Assembly: GCF_963515715.1 (NCBI RefSeq)
Contig: NZ_CAUPZS010000002.1
Coordinates: 62,001 to 126,000, forward strand
Reading direction: 5' to 3'
DNA: 64,000 nt
From: Clostridium_AW sp963515715
GTDB taxonomy: Bacteria; Bacillota; Clostridia; Clostridiales; Clostridiaceae
Shown here: in pieces, positions 1 to 8,739 of the stretch
How the letters are laid out: each line of letters begins with the position of its first letter
How positions within the stretch are numbered: the first letter of the stretch is position 1
Notes under the pieces: generated by a model
What the model was told of the DNA's origin: nothing
Databases searched by the model: none
Seen by the model: only the letters and a program-made list of their open reading frames with translations
Made by a program: the position numbers and the translations under genes

Positions 1-1120
1 TGGATATATAGATATAAATGGAAAAGTTGTAATAGAGCCTAAATATTCTATAGCACTTCCATTTCATGAGGGCAGAGCTATAGTAAATATTTCACAGGAT
101 TATGTTAATAAGTATGGGGTAATAGATAAGAGAGGGGATTATATAATCAAAGCTGAGCATAATGATATTATTGACTTGGGAGAAGACAGGTATGCCGTAG
201 GAAAGGCAATCAATCCAGAAGAGCCTTTTATGGGATCAAAATACGCCATTGCTTGTGTTTATGGAAAATTCTTTACTAATTTTATTTATAATAGCGTTAC
301 ACAATATAAGAGGGGAATAGCTTCTGCAACTAATGATCAATATACTTTCTTCATAGATAGAAGTGGGAATGTAGTAAGGACTTTACCAGGAGTAAGAGGA
401 GCAGGGACTTTAGAACTGCTAAATGATTTAATAAAAGCTAATATAGACTATAGACTATTGTATTTAAATAGGGAAGGGAATATTATTTGGCAGCAAAATG
501 AAATTATACAATTGAATGATCGATATAAAGTAAGAGAAGAAAAGTATAAACCAAATAAAGACTACCTAGTTTATTATCCACAGGTTATGGGGATGACAAA
601 TAAAGAAGCAGAGATTAAAGTAAATGACAAATTAAAAGAATTGTCAGCAGTTAAACCTATAGATGCAAATGTTCAGTTGGATTACACCTACTACGGTGAC
701 TTTGAAATTGAATTTTTTAAAAAGAATTTATTAGTTCTTCAACTTACAGGGTATATCTATCATTTTGGTGCTGCCCACGGAATGCCAAGCAAAAACTATC
801 CACATATTGATTTAGTATCGGGAAGATTTTATGAATTAAAGGATTTATTCAAAAAAGATAGCGATTATGTAAAAGTATTGAGCGATATTATAGGTGAGCA
901 AATAAAGAACAAGCCAGAGTATTCTTATGTATTTCCAGGGACTTACAAAGGAATAAGACCTGATCAACCTTTTTATGTAGATGAAAATTCATTATATATT
1001 TATTTTGAGCCCTATGAAATAGCACCATATGCAGCAGGATTTCCAACTTTTAAAATACCTTATAATGAAATAATGAATATTATCGATACTAATGGTGACT
1101 TTTGGAAATCATATCATTAA
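1..1120 (+). CDS. WG-repeat protein with C-terminal DUF3298-like domain (5' end missing)
   Basis: The reading frame is open from base 2 (about 372 residues visible), so the true start lies before the window. The first residues (GYIDINGKVVIEPKYSIALP) are a WG/KWG-type beta repeat, and more degenerate repeats of the form YGVIDKRGDYIIKAEH follow. The last ~190 residues (from about YKPNKDYLVYYPQVMGM) resemble DUF3298, the domain at the C-terminus of RsiV-like extracellular proteins, including the FGAAHG and LKDLFKK segments. No catalytic role can be read. By family analogy it is a secreted or surface protein, but the N-terminus that would hold a signal peptide is outside the window. A hairpin terminator follows the stop codon. 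Confidence 0.75.
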   Translation, partial: GYIDINGKVVIEPKYSIALPFHEGRAIVNISQDYVNKYGVIDKRGDYIIKAEHNDIIDLGEDRYAVGKAINPEEPFMGSKYAIACVYGKFFTNFIYNSVTQYKRGIASATNDQYTFFIDRSGNVVRTLPGVRGAGTLELLNDLIKANIDYRLLYLNREGNIIWQQNEIIQLNDRYKVREEKYKPNKDYLVYYPQVMGMTNKEAEIKVNDKLKELSAVKPIDANVQLDYTYYGDFEIEFFKKNLLVLQLTGYIYHFGAAHGMPSKNYPHIDLVSGRFYELKDLFKKDSDYVKVLSDIIGEQIKNKPEYSYVFPGTYKGIRPDQPFYVDENSLYIYFEPYEIAPYAAGFPTFKIPYNEIMNIIDTNGDFWKSYH

Positions 1121-1194
1121 ATTATAATTCAAGGATATATGAAATTTAATATAATATTTAAAGCATTGTATTTTAAATATTACATTAAAATATT

Positions 1195-1235
1195 AAAAGG
1201 ACCAATTTCTTATAAAATAAGCAATTGGTCCTTTT
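1195..1235 (+). terminator. Rho-independent terminator after the WG-repeat gene
   Basis: AAAAGGACCAATT (1195-1207) pairs with AATTGGTCCTTTT (1223-1235). The stem is flanked by A and T runs on both sides, so it could also serve the convergent Met-rich gene on the minus strand. Confidence 0.85.
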
Positions 1236-1281
1236 AGTTGATTTGGGTAATGAGTGAGATCTATTTTACATTGTAATGATT

Positions 1282-2028
1282 TTAATCATCATCCATATCG
1301 CAGAAGGCTTTCATATTTGGCATTTCATGCATAGGTCTTGTTTCTTTCATAGGTTTCATTTCATGCATAGGTTTTGTTTCTTTCATAGGTTTCATTTCAT
1401 GCATATGATGCATAGATTCCATATGGCCCGTGTGCATTGGGTGCATCATATTCATGCCGCCCATATGCATTGGGTGCATCATATTCATGCCGCCCATATG
1501 CATTGGGTGCATCATAGGCATGCAGCACATATGCATTGGGTGCATCATAGGCATGCAGCACATATGCATTGGATGCATCATATGCATACCGCCCATATGC
1601 ATTGGGTGCATCATATGCATACCGCCCATATGCATTGGATGCATCATATTCATACCAGACATATGCATTGGGTCCTCAGGATCCATGCCCCACATACCCA
1701 TTGGGTCCATTTCATCCATAGGATCCATACCCCACATATCCATTGGATCCATTTCATCCATAGGATCCATACCCCACATACTCATTGGATCCATGGATTC
1801 CATGCCCCACATGCTCATTGGGTCCATAGATTCCATGCCCCACATACTCATTGGGTCCATAGGATCCATTTCAGATAGAGGCATTATTTTATGCATACCA
1901 CATACTGGGCACATAGGTCTCTTTTTATGCTCAGGTTTTACTTCCTTTTTTTCCTTTGGACACATAGATTCCATTCCGTGCATACCAGATTTTGCAGAGT
2001 CCCTAAAATAGTTATCATAATTATTCAT
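1282..2028 (-). CDS. Methionine/histidine-rich 11-residue-repeat protein, unknown function
   Basis: 248 residues, of which I count 78 as Met (about 31%), with many His, Pro and Asp. The N-terminal 50 residues carry a CPxCGMH motif after KKRPM. Residues ~65-114 are repeats of the type MESMDPMSMWG and MDPMDEMDPM, then about seven 11-residue units of the type MHMMHPMHMGG, two of them with CC in place of GG. The tail repeats MHEMKPMKET. No signal peptide or membrane segment is visible. The start is supported by GAGGTG upstream of ATG. The long open frames on the opposite strand only mirror the repeats. The Met/His/Cys pattern suggests soft-metal (copper or silver) binding or a structural or coat role. 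This is inference, as I recognise no family. Confidence 0.8.
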   Translation of the reverse strand: MNNYDNYFRDSAKSGMHGMESMCPKEKKEVKPEHKKRPMCPVCGMHKIMPLSEMDPMDPMSMWGMESMDPMSMWGMESMDPMSMWGMDPMDEMDPMDMWGMDPMDEMDPMGMWGMDPEDPMHMSGMNMMHPMHMGGMHMMHPMHMGGMHMMHPMHMCCMPMMHPMHMCCMPMMHPMHMGGMNMMHPMHMGGMNMMHPMHTGHMESMHHMHEMKPMKETKPMHEMKPMKETRPMHEMPNMKAFCDMDDD

Positions 2029-2135
2029 TAATACACCTCGTGAATTTATTTACTACACTGTTATTTTATGCTGTTATTCCAGATTTTGTTACTTATCATT
2101 GCATTTAATTAAAATATAAATTTACAATAGAGAAA

Positions 2136-2256
2136 TAAATTAAGAATTTCTAGATTTTGCTCAAATGCATAGTGCACATTATATAGCATTTTTAAGTTTT
2201 GACAATAAGTTAAGAAAAATAAGTATTTAGTTAAATAAATTATTTATATCCTATAT
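2136..2256 (-). repeat. Dispersed repeat family D, copy 1
   Basis: The reverse complement of this stretch matches 29033-29160 over most of its length. Shared blocks include AAATAATTTATTTAACTAAA, CTATGCATTTGAG and AAATCTAGAAATTCTTAATT. No protein is encoded. It could be a remnant of a mobile-element end, but I see no transposase. Confidence 0.7.
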
Positions 2257-2311
2257 TGAGTGTAACATTTTATTTTATCGCTAACTTTTCACTTAAATAT
2301 TTGAAAACCAT

Positions 2312-2380
2312 AAAAGAGCTAAACATATAGTGAAATAGCGACTTTTTCCGGAGCGGCTTCACTACATGCTTAGCTCTTTA
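2312..2380 (+). repeat. Hairpin repeat family A, copy 1
   Basis: Left arm AAAGAGCTAAACATATAGTG pairs with right arm CACTACATGCTTAGCTCTTT apart from two G-U type mismatches. The inner loop is the reverse complement of the loop in the copy at 27172, so this copy lies in the opposite orientation. It may also act as a terminator. Confidence 0.75.
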
Positions 2381-2474
2381 TTTGTGAAACTAAATTATAT
2401 CTGTAGAAACTTACAATTGTAAAACCAATTTCATATAGATAATTTAGTGCCATAATTTTTTGAATTCATGTGCA

Positions 2475-4598
2475 TCATATAACCCTAACTAAATTATTTG
2501 TCACACAAATCTTTGCAGAAAAGGTCTTTTCTAAACCATTATCAAACAATATAGTTATAAAATCTCCAGACTTTATTATTATTTTTCCTTCTCCAAAGGA
2601 TTTATGATTTACAGTAACTCCTTCTTTCATAGACTTAATTATACTATCTCTTAGAGCTCTGTCTTCAATTCCTTCTAATATTTTTTCAGGAAGTATTTTT
2701 TTAAGCAGGCTTGGTTTTTCAAAGGTTGATACTATTTTAGATAACCTATAGATAAAGGGAGAGGGGTTACAATTCTTATTATTTCTATTTTGAGGACTTA
2801 ATAAATATAGTTTTTTTCTTGCTCTAGTGATTCCCACATAAGCCAATCTAACCTCTTCATTATAAGAGGAGAAATCTCCTTCATTCTTTTTTATTATGCT
2901 CTCACTAGTGGGGATTATATCAGCAGACATATCAATACAATAACAGGTATCAAACTCTAATCCTTTAGCGGAGTGAAAGGTGGTTAAGGTTAGGGCATTT
3001 TTATATTTATTTTTATTAGAAGACTCCATATTTTCTCTTATAAAGTCTAATTTGCCCTCTATTTCATCGATGCTAGTTAATTCTGAACATAGAGATTTTA
3101 AGGTGTTTAGCAGGGTGTTTATAGTATCCATGCTATAATTAAATTTTTTAGCATAATCCTTTAAATATTCCATATAATTAAGGTCATATAATATAAAGTC
3201 TATAGCCTTTACTGGAGCTAAGGTTTTAAGGGTATTGAAATTTTCCTCTAAAGTCTTTAATCTTTGCTTATTATATTCAGTTGAGGCGTTTTCCATAAGG
3301 GATTGAAAGATATTTTTACCTAATAAGATATCTCTGTAGAGATTTTCAATCTGATCTTTTTTTACATAGCTTTTCATTTTAAAATATATTTTTTCAAAGC
3401 AGTCTACGTTCTGCAAGTCGTTGGATAGACTACAAAAGGTCAATATATCTTTTATAATCCAACTATTAAAAAATGTAGAAGCATTATCTTTTATATAATA
3501 AGGAATGCCTTCACCGATTAATCTATCTATTATTAAAATTGAAGATAGATTATTTCTATATAATAGCGCTACTTCTGTAAGAGTATTTTCTTTTTTTATT
3601 CTACTTATTATGTAATCCACTTGGTCAAATTCATCTTTAGGATAAGTAATTTTTATACTTATTCCTTCTTCGTTTTCAGTGTATAAATTTTTATTAAATC
3701 TTTTATGATTTTCTTTTATAAATTCATTAGCAACCTTGACGATTTTTTTAGTACTTCTAAAATTTTTGTTCATAAAAAGTATTTTAGATTCTTCGCCGAA
3801 ATGAGTTTTAAAATTTAATAACTGATCAACTTCAGCTCCACGCCAACTATATATGCTTTGATCATCGTCACCTACGATACATATATTTTTGTTTTTATTT
3901 AGCATGAGTTTTAATATTTGAAATTGTAATACCGATGTATCTTGAGCCTCATCTAAGAGAATATAGTCATATTTACTTTTATAAAAATTCAATATTTTTT
4001 CATTGTTCTTTAGTATCTCATAGCATTTTAAAAGCATTAAATCAAAATCTATAAAATTATTTCTTTGAAGTGTTTTAATATAGTCTTTATATATTTCTAA
4101 AGCCTTTGGTACAGGAAGCTCATCTTCATTAATTGAATTTGTGTTTATCATTTTATTTATTAAAAAGCTAATGTAGCTACATAATTCTTCTAACTTATCT
4201 TCGTTTATATAGTCTTTGTTATGCTTAAAATATAAATTTCTAAGTAGTTTATTTTTACTTATGGGAGAATCATTGCTTTCGATAAGAGTATATTTAGTAT
4301 TTATGTAACGAGAATAATCCATTATAACCCTATAAGCAAAGCTGTGGATAGTTGAAAAATTAACTTTTTCAGAAACCACATCTCCAAAAAACTTATGAAA
4401 TCTTTCGTTCATATCCCTGGCAGAGGCTCTGCTAAAGCTTAATGCTAGTATTCTGTTTGGGGAAACTTTGTGATTTATTATTAAATTGCCTATTCTACTT
4501 ATTAATGTAGCGGTTTTGCCTGCCCCTGGTACAGCTATTACGGCTACAGGGCCATCTATGTTAAAAACTACTTGTTTTTGTTCCTCAGTTAATTTCAA
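2475..4598 (-). CDS. UvrD/PcrA-like superfamily 1 ATP-dependent DNA helicase
   Basis: 707 residues with the complete set of SF1A motifs in order: GAGKT Walker A at residues 25-29, ILLDEAQD Walker B near 213, GDDDQSIYSWRGA motif III near 243, FHSAKGLEFD near 558 and RLAYVGITRARKK motif VI near 600. The family translocates 3' to 5' on single-stranded DNA in repair and replication restart. The protein is about normal length, with a short C-terminal beta domain. The start is uncertain. The TTG at 4598 has no good ribosome site, while GGGAGG stands 8-11 bases before in-frame ATA/ATT codons 14-15 codons upstream (ATT at 4638-4640). The nearby ATG is out of frame and stops after four codons. Confidence 0.93.
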   Translation of the reverse strand: MKLTEEQKQVVFNIDGPVAVIAVPGAGKTATLISRIGNLIINHKVSPNRILALSFSRASARDMNERFHKFFGDVVSEKVNFSTIHSFAYRVIMDYSRYINTKYTLIESNDSPISKNKLLRNLYFKHNKDYINEDKLEELCSYISFLINKMINTNSINEDELPVPKALEIYKDYIKTLQRNNFIDFDLMLLKCYEILKNNEKILNFYKSKYDYILLDEAQDTSVLQFQILKLMLNKNKNICIVGDDDQSIYSWRGAEVDQLLNFKTHFGEESKILFMNKNFRSTKKIVKVANEFIKENHKRFNKNLYTENEEGISIKITYPKDEFDQVDYIISRIKKENTLTEVALLYRNNLSSILIIDRLIGEGIPYYIKDNASTFFNSWIIKDILTFCSLSNDLQNVDCFEKIYFKMKSYVKKDQIENLYRDILLGKNIFQSLMENASTEYNKQRLKTLEENFNTLKTLAPVKAIDFILYDLNYMEYLKDYAKKFNYSMDTINTLLNTLKSLCSELTSIDEIEGKLDFIRENMESSNKNKYKNALTLTTFHSAKGLEFDTCYCIDMSADIIPTSESIIKKNEGDFSSYNEEVRLAYVGITRARKKLYLLSPQNRNNKNCNPSPFIYRLSKIVSTFEKPSLLKKILPEKILEGIEDRALRDSIIKSMKEGVTVNHKSFGEGKIIIKSGDFITILFDNGLEKTFSAKICVTNNLVRVI

Positions 4599-4744
4599 AT
4601 TACAATTCTTTTCTAAAAAATTTACATAGCCTTCATTAATTATTTTTAAAACCTCCCTAGAATATGATAGGCTATATTATATCATAAAACAGTGGAGGGG
4701 CAAAATAAGGGACGGAATAATGGATAAAATAAAAAAATATTTTT

Positions 4745-4773
4745 TGAAACAATTTGTGGAGATAGTTTGTCTA
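4745..4773 (+). promoter_or_regulatory. Candidate ECF-type autoregulatory promoter
   Basis: TGAAAC at 4745-4750, 17 bases, then TGTCTA, close to the TGAAAC-N16/17-CGTC pattern of Bacillus SigW/SigV-type promoters. It precedes the ECF sigma gene by about 65 bases. A second GTCTAAT follows at about 4796. Confidence 0.4.
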
Positions 4774-4836
4774 ATTAGTGAAATAAAAAAATACAGTCTA
4801 ATTTTATAGATCTATAATTTAAGTTGCAAGGAAGTG

Positions 4837-5364
4837 ATGAAGCTGGTAAAGATTTTTAACAAAACCATCGATGGAGATAAAGAAAATTTTAATATATTAA
4901 TTCAGGATAGAAAAGAGCACATATATAAAATAGCTTATAGTTATGTAAATAATGTAGATGATGCCTTAGATATAGTTCAAGACGTAATCTATAAGGCACT
5001 AACATCTATGGATACCTTAAAAAATCCTCAGTATTGTAATACTTGGCTGACAAGAATTACAATAAATTGTTCCATAAATCATTTAAGAAAGTTTAAAAAA
5101 ATTGTCTATATGGATGAAAGTAATATTGAAGGTATAGATACAGATTCAGCTAATAGAGAAGAAGTAATGGATCTGCGAAGGGAACTTGAAAAATTAGACG
5201 TAAAATATAAAACAGTAATAATATTAAAGTATTTTGAGGATATGACCTTAAATGAAATTTCACAAGTTTTAAATTTGCCTATAAATACAGTCAAGACCCG
5301 TTTATACCGTGCACTGGAGAAACTAAAAATAAATCTTAAGGAGGCAGATTTGGATGAACAATAA
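4837..5364 (+). CDS. ECF-family RNA polymerase sigma factor
   Basis: 175 residues from the ATG at 4837 (GGA four bases upstream; the GTG at 4834 is too close to the ribosome site). The region 2 helix is seen as DDALDIVQDVIYKALTSM with WLTRITINCSINHLRK, and the region 4 helix-turn-helix as MTLNEISQVLNLPINTVKTR. This is the layout of SigV/SigW-type extracytoplasmic sigma factors. The stop codon overlaps the start of the next gene by 11 bases, so the two are translationally coupled. The partner has the form of a membrane anti-sigma factor. Together they most likely form a signal-responsive pair for envelope stress; the signal is not readable. Confidence 0.92.
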   Translation: MKLVKIFNKTIDGDKENFNILIQDRKEHIYKIAYSYVNNVDDALDIVQDVIYKALTSMDTLKNPQYCNTWLTRITINCSINHLRKFKKIVYMDESNIEGIDTDSANREEVMDLRRELEKLDVKYKTVIILKYFEDMTLNEISQVLNLPINTVKTRLYRALEKLKINLKEADLDEQ

Positions 5365-6268
5365 AATAGATGACTTAAAGAAAGTTTATGAAGAAATAGA
5401 AATCCCTAATAATCTAGATGAAGTGGTTAATAATGCTTTAAAAAATGGAGGAGATAAAATGAGTAAAGAAAAAGTAAATAGAAAATGGATAAAAGGGGCA
5501 GGAATTGCAGCCGCTGTAATAGTTATTTTCACAATAAGCGTAAACACTATGCCTGTATTTGCAAACTCATTAATAAATATACCTGGAGTAGGACAATTAG
5601 TTAAGGTGCTTCAGTTTAATGATGGAAAAGGAGCAGGCGGAAAAATAACAGATGGATCAGATGTGAATGCTATAAGGATTAAATCTAATAAAGATAGTGA
5701 AAGTATAATAATTAATTTTGCTCAAGATAAGGGAGCTTCCAGTACAGCACCAAGCTATGAAATAGACTATAAAAATAATCCGTATACTATGACATTTACA
5801 ATAAGTGGAGCAAGAGAACTAAATGCTGAACAATATTTTGAGGGCTTGAAAGAAAGCAAATATATATATGATGTTTATAAACTTATGACACTTGATGATT
5901 CAATGGTTAGATTTACAGTGGTATTTAATAAACCTATTAAATATGAAGTAAAAGAATATAAAGACCCTGCTTATTTAGAAGTTGATTTAAAAGAGGATAC
6001 ACTTAAAGGCGAAACTATGTACTCTGTAAGAACTGAATCACAGCCTTTTGGTGAAGGAATTGGCATAACAGAAGAAATTTTATTTGAAGAAAACGGAAAG
6101 AGAATGTTAAAAGATTTAAATGGAACATTCTGCATAGAAGTAGGACTTTATAATTCTAAAGAAGAAGCAGAAAAGAGACTTGAAGAAGTTAAAGGCAAGT
6201 ATGGCTCAAACTTAAATTTCTTTATAGAAGAAAGAATGGGAGAAGAAGCTCCAAATTCTCTTAACTAA
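5354..6268 (+). CDS. Membrane-anchored anti-sigma factor (DUF4179-like)
   Basis: 304 residues. The N-terminal ~45 residues are cytoplasmic and would bind the sigma factor encoded just upstream. One transmembrane helix follows at about residues 48-68 (GAGIAAAVIVIFTISVNTMP), then VFANSLINIPGVGQLVKVL, a sequence typical of DUF4179 proteins after the membrane segment. The remaining ~220 residues are extracytoplasmic. The last 45 (GLYNSKEEAEKRLEEVKGKY) look like a SPOR-type or similar small alpha/beta repeat. A ribosome site AAGGAG lies within the end of the sigma gene, and a terminator follows. The role as anti-sigma factor is inferred from topology and coupling. Confidence 0.8.
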   Translation: MNNKIDDLKKVYEEIEIPNNLDEVVNNALKNGGDKMSKEKVNRKWIKGAGIAAAVIVIFTISVNTMPVFANSLINIPGVGQLVKVLQFNDGKGAGGKITDGSDVNAIRIKSNKDSESIIINFAQDKGASSTAPSYEIDYKNNPYTMTFTISGARELNAEQYFEGLKESKYIYDVYKLMTLDDSMVRFTVVFNKPIKYEVKEYKDPAYLEVDLKEDTLKGETMYSVRTESQPFGEGIGITEEILFEENGKRMLKDLNGTFCIEVGLYNSKEEAEKRLEEVKGKYGSNLNFFIEERMGEEAPNSLN

Positions 6269-6318
6269 CTTATAGTTGAATTTTAACCTTAACTATAAAA
6301 AAAGATTCTAGTATGAAC

Positions 6319-6351
6319 AAAGGCTACCAGAGTGGGGAACTGGTAGCCTTT
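6319..6351 (+). terminator. Terminator of the sigma/anti-sigma operon
   Basis: AAGGCTACCAG and CTGGTAGCCTT form an 11-bp stem around AGTGGGGAA, followed by TATTTTAATTCTTTT. Confidence 0.85.
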
Positions 6352-6441
6352 ATTTTAATTCTTTTTAATTTACAATAAACACAAATTATGGTGGAATTCA
6401 TATTATACTACTAGTTATAAATATAAAGGAGACAAATATTT

Positions 6442-7086
6442 ATGTTTTATTGTCCTTATGCATATAGGTGTAACAATCGGAATTATAGAGTCAACGGTAC
6501 AAACTCTCACTTTAGAATATTCAATGCATCTCCAAATGCAGGACCTGTAGATGTTTATGTTAATGATAATCCCACTATAATGAATTTAGCGTATAAAGAG
6601 GTATCTAGGTATATTGCCGGTCCTCCAGGAAACTACAATATAAAAATATATCCTGCAGGACAGACTACAAGTCCAATAATAAATACAACTTTACCTATTC
6701 CACAAGATACTATTTTCAATGTAGCACTTATTGGAATGCCACCTAATATAACCCTTTATCCCATTCCAGAGCCACTTAGATCCGAAAATTTTGGAGTGCC
6801 CTGCATAAGATTCGTTCACTTATCTCCAAATGCACCTGGAATGGACGTAACATTTTCAGATGGTAGTAAAATATTTAGTGATGTTAATTATAAAGATTTT
6901 ACACAATATGCCTGCATCCCATCAGGAACATATACCATACAATTAAGACCAAGCGGTACAAACAATATAGTTGCAACTATTCCTAATGTTAAATTAGATG
7001 CTAATAATTTTTATACTATTTATGCCGTTGGTCTGTCTGGAGGAACTCCACCTTTAGTAGGCATACTAGTTACAGAACCAAGATAA
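6442..7086 (+). CDS. DUF4397 domain protein
   Basis: 214 residues with two DUF4397 beta modules: HFRIFNASPNAGPVDVYVND near residues 22-41 and IRFVHLSPNAPGMDVTFSDG near 117-136. Each continues with a Y-x-P-x-G-x-Y strand pattern (PPGNYNIKIYPAG and PSGTYTIQLRPSG). There is no signal peptide. The N-terminus is short and Cys/Tyr/Asn-rich (MFYCPYAYRCNNRNYR), as often seen in clostridial spore or surface-associated members. AAAGGAG precedes the ATG, and the gene stands alone between two terminators. Function is unknown; a structural or adhesive role is a guess. Confidence 0.8.
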   Translation: MFYCPYAYRCNNRNYRVNGTNSHFRIFNASPNAGPVDVYVNDNPTIMNLAYKEVSRYIAGPPGNYNIKIYPAGQTTSPIINTTLPIPQDTIFNVALIGMPPNITLYPIPEPLRSENFGVPCIRFVHLSPNAPGMDVTFSDGSKIFSDVNYKDFTQYACIPSGTYTIQLRPSGTNNIVATIPNVKLDANNFYTIYAVGLSGGTPPLVGILVTEPR

Positions 7087-7097
7087 TATATTTTAGT

Positions 7098-7125
7098 GAA
7101 GGTATTATTCAAAATACCTTCTTTT
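7098..7125 (+). terminator. Terminator after the DUF4397 gene
   Basis: GAAGGTATT pairs with AATACCTTC, followed by TTTTTTAAATTTTT. Confidence 0.8.
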
Positions 7126-7256
7126 TTAAATTTTTAAAATTAACATTAACATACAGGCTTTACGTCCATTTCCACTTATTAATTAATTTATATAGGTAAA
7201 GATAAATAGTAAGATATAATTTATCTTTAAAATAAATAAAATTGAGGGTGGATGAA

Positions 7257-7988
7257 TTGAAGAAGAAAAGATTATCTATAGTATTACTTTTTGTTATTAT
7301 ATTTAATTTTATATGTTCTTTAGCGGTTGAAGATGTAAAAGCTGCTGATGTGGATGCAAGCCAAAATAAAAAAGTTATATACTTAACCTTTGATGATGGA
7401 CCTAGCGTTGTAACAGAAACAGTTTTAGACATATTAAAAGAAAATGATGTGAAGGCTACTTTTTTTCTAATAGGTAATCAAATTGAAGGCTATGAAGACA
7501 TGGTAAGAAGAATAAATAAGGAAGGGCACAGTATAGGACTTCATTCATATACTCATAATTTTAAAAAAATATATTCTAATAAAGAGAATTTTATAAAAGA
7601 AATGCATGATAGTAGAGATGAAATAAAAAAGGTTGCAGATGTTTCCACTAATATATTAAGATTCCCTGGAGGTAGTAGCAAACGTCTAAATGATGAGATG
7701 TTAGAATTATTGCATAGCTGTAACTTCAAAATATATGACTGGAATATGTGTGTTTCTGACGGAATAAAACCCAAGACACCGCCAAATAAATTATTTGAAG
7801 AAGCTACAAAGGGGAAGACAAAACCTAATCCAATTATATTACTCATGCATTGTGATTATATGCATAAAAATACCTGTAAGGCATTACCTATGATAATAAA
7901 TTATTATAAAAAACAAGGATATGAATTTAGAGTAATTGATGAAGACACTCCTGAATGTTATTTTCCTTATAAAAAGGCTGTTTCTTGA
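7257..7988 (+). CDS. Secreted polysaccharide deacetylase (NodB family)
   Basis: About 243 residues from the TTG at 7257, chosen because GAGGGTGG lies five bases upstream. An in-frame TTG at 7242 has no such site. A signal peptide (KKKRLSIVLLFVIIFNFICS) is followed by the NodB catalytic domain: TFDDGP (motif 1 with the two Asp residues), HSYTH (motif 2, metal His), RFPGGS (motif 3), DWN (motif 4) and LLMH (motif 5). Family members remove N-acetyl groups from GlcNAc or MurNAc in peptidoglycan or other glycans. All key residues are present, so it should be active outside the membrane. It is monocistronic. Confidence 0.92.
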   Translation: MKKKRLSIVLLFVIIFNFICSLAVEDVKAADVDASQNKKVIYLTFDDGPSVVTETVLDILKENDVKATFFLIGNQIEGYEDMVRRINKEGHSIGLHSYTHNFKKIYSNKENFIKEMHDSRDEIKKVADVSTNILRFPGGSSKRLNDEMLELLHSCNFKIYDWNMCVSDGIKPKTPPNKLFEEATKGKTKPNPIILLMHCDYMHKNTCKALPMIINYYKKQGYEFRVIDEDTPECYFPYKKAVS

Positions 7989-8000
7989 TTGTTTTATGGA

Positions 8001-8150
8001 GTGAAGAGTTAAAAGTTAAAAGTGAAGAATAAAGGATAGAATTCCCTTGTAGGGAATTCTTAAATTTTATAATTTAGAAATTTCTAGTGGAATTTTATCC
8101 ATAATTTTTCATTCTTAACTTTTCAATTTTCACTGAAGAAAAATTGCGTC
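8001..8150. repeat. Long imperfect inverted repeat, family C copy 1
   Basis: The left half (AGTTAAAAGTTAAAAGTGAA, then AGGATAGAATTCC) and right half (GGAATTTTATCC, then TTCTTAACTTTTCAATTTTC) are imperfect reverse complements, giving a ~140-bp foldback. A left half alone recurs at 29196-29247. No coding content. MITE-like form, but no target duplications were identified. Confidence 0.65.
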
Positions 8151-8158
8151 GCAATTTT
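8139..8158 (-). terminator. Short terminator hairpin after the coat protein gene
   Basis: AAAATTGC-GTC-GCAATTTT lies just past the minus-strand stop codon. On the minus strand it is followed by TTCTTC. Confidence 0.45.
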
Positions 8159-8615
8159 AATTTACGTTATACCATCCTCTAGAATGCATCGCATTAAATA
8201 GAGTTTCTGCATGTTCTTGCTCTTCTTTTTGAATATGTTGAAGCTGCCTTCTTATGTTAGGATCTACAGATTCTAATACTGCAGTGTTATAAGAACTTGA
8301 TACATGTTTTTCTGTAGATAGTGCGTCGTTTAATAATTGAGCATCGGTAATTCCAAGATTTTGTTGAATAGCAGACTGATCTCCATTAGGAGGAGTGTAG
8401 CTATCAAATATGTTCTGAGGAGTTATGTTGCTTCCTTGTAGCATTCCTTTAAGAGTATTTGCATGCTCATGTTCTTTATTAGCTAAATCCGTAAACATTT
8501 GTTTTAACTGAGAATCGGTAGCCATAGAAGCATATTGCTCATATTTTCTTATACATAAATACTCCGCATTTAAGTTATCTTCTATTAGCATTTTTTCTTT
8601 ATTAGTAAGTGCCAT
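8157..8615 (-). CDS. Ferritin-like spore coat protein (CotF-type)
   Basis: 152 residues, predicted all-helical. Two helical pairs carry the ferritin-like signatures NKEHEHANTL (about residues 46-55) and KEEQEHAETL (about 130-139), and the first helix has Glu in NAEYLCIRKYEQYA. This is the pattern of the Coat F / ferritin-like DUF family found in spore coats of bacilli and clostridia. The start has AAAGGGG upstream. It is a single gene. The metal-ligand-like Glu/His residues are kept, so metal binding is possible, but structural use in the coat is the usual annotation. Confidence 0.8.
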   Translation of the reverse strand: MALTNKEKMLIEDNLNAEYLCIRKYEQYASMATDSQLKQMFTDLANKEHEHANTLKGMLQGSNITPQNIFDSYTPPNGDQSAIQQNLGITDAQLLNDALSTEKHVSSSYNTAVLESVDPNIRRQLQHIQKEEQEHAETLFNAMHSRGWYNVN

Positions 8616-8739
8616 AATTTAAAACCCCTTTCTTTAATATAAATTAGTTATAGTATTCCTATAAATAGGAAATATATTTATATTTGTAAGGATTTTTTTA
8701 TAATGAATATTGATGGCTAAAATAATTGTTTGGTAATTT

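Larger units (their letters stand above)
2029..2474. other. Intergenic region made largely of dispersed repeats
   Basis: 446 bp without a gene, between two minus-strand genes. It holds one copy of the ~130-bp repeat also found near 29.1 kb (about 2136-2256, minus) and one ~65-bp hairpin repeat (2312-2380). I see no open frame with a ribosome site. Confidence 0.7.

Noticed and set aside
1430..1880. Array of regularly spaced ~33-bp repeats that looks like a CRISPR
   Set aside because: There are no unique spacers. The repeats are contiguous, in frame and code for the 11-residue Met-rich units.
1276..2011. Two long plus-strand open frames (rich in His/Trp and in Ile/Cys) opposite the Met-rich gene
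   Set aside because: They mirror the 33-bp repeat of the minus-strand gene, have no ribosome site and end with it.
8001..8150. Possible miniature transposon (foldback repeat C)
   Set aside because: Only one full and one half copy in the window, no target-site duplication and no transposase, so it is reported only as a repeat.
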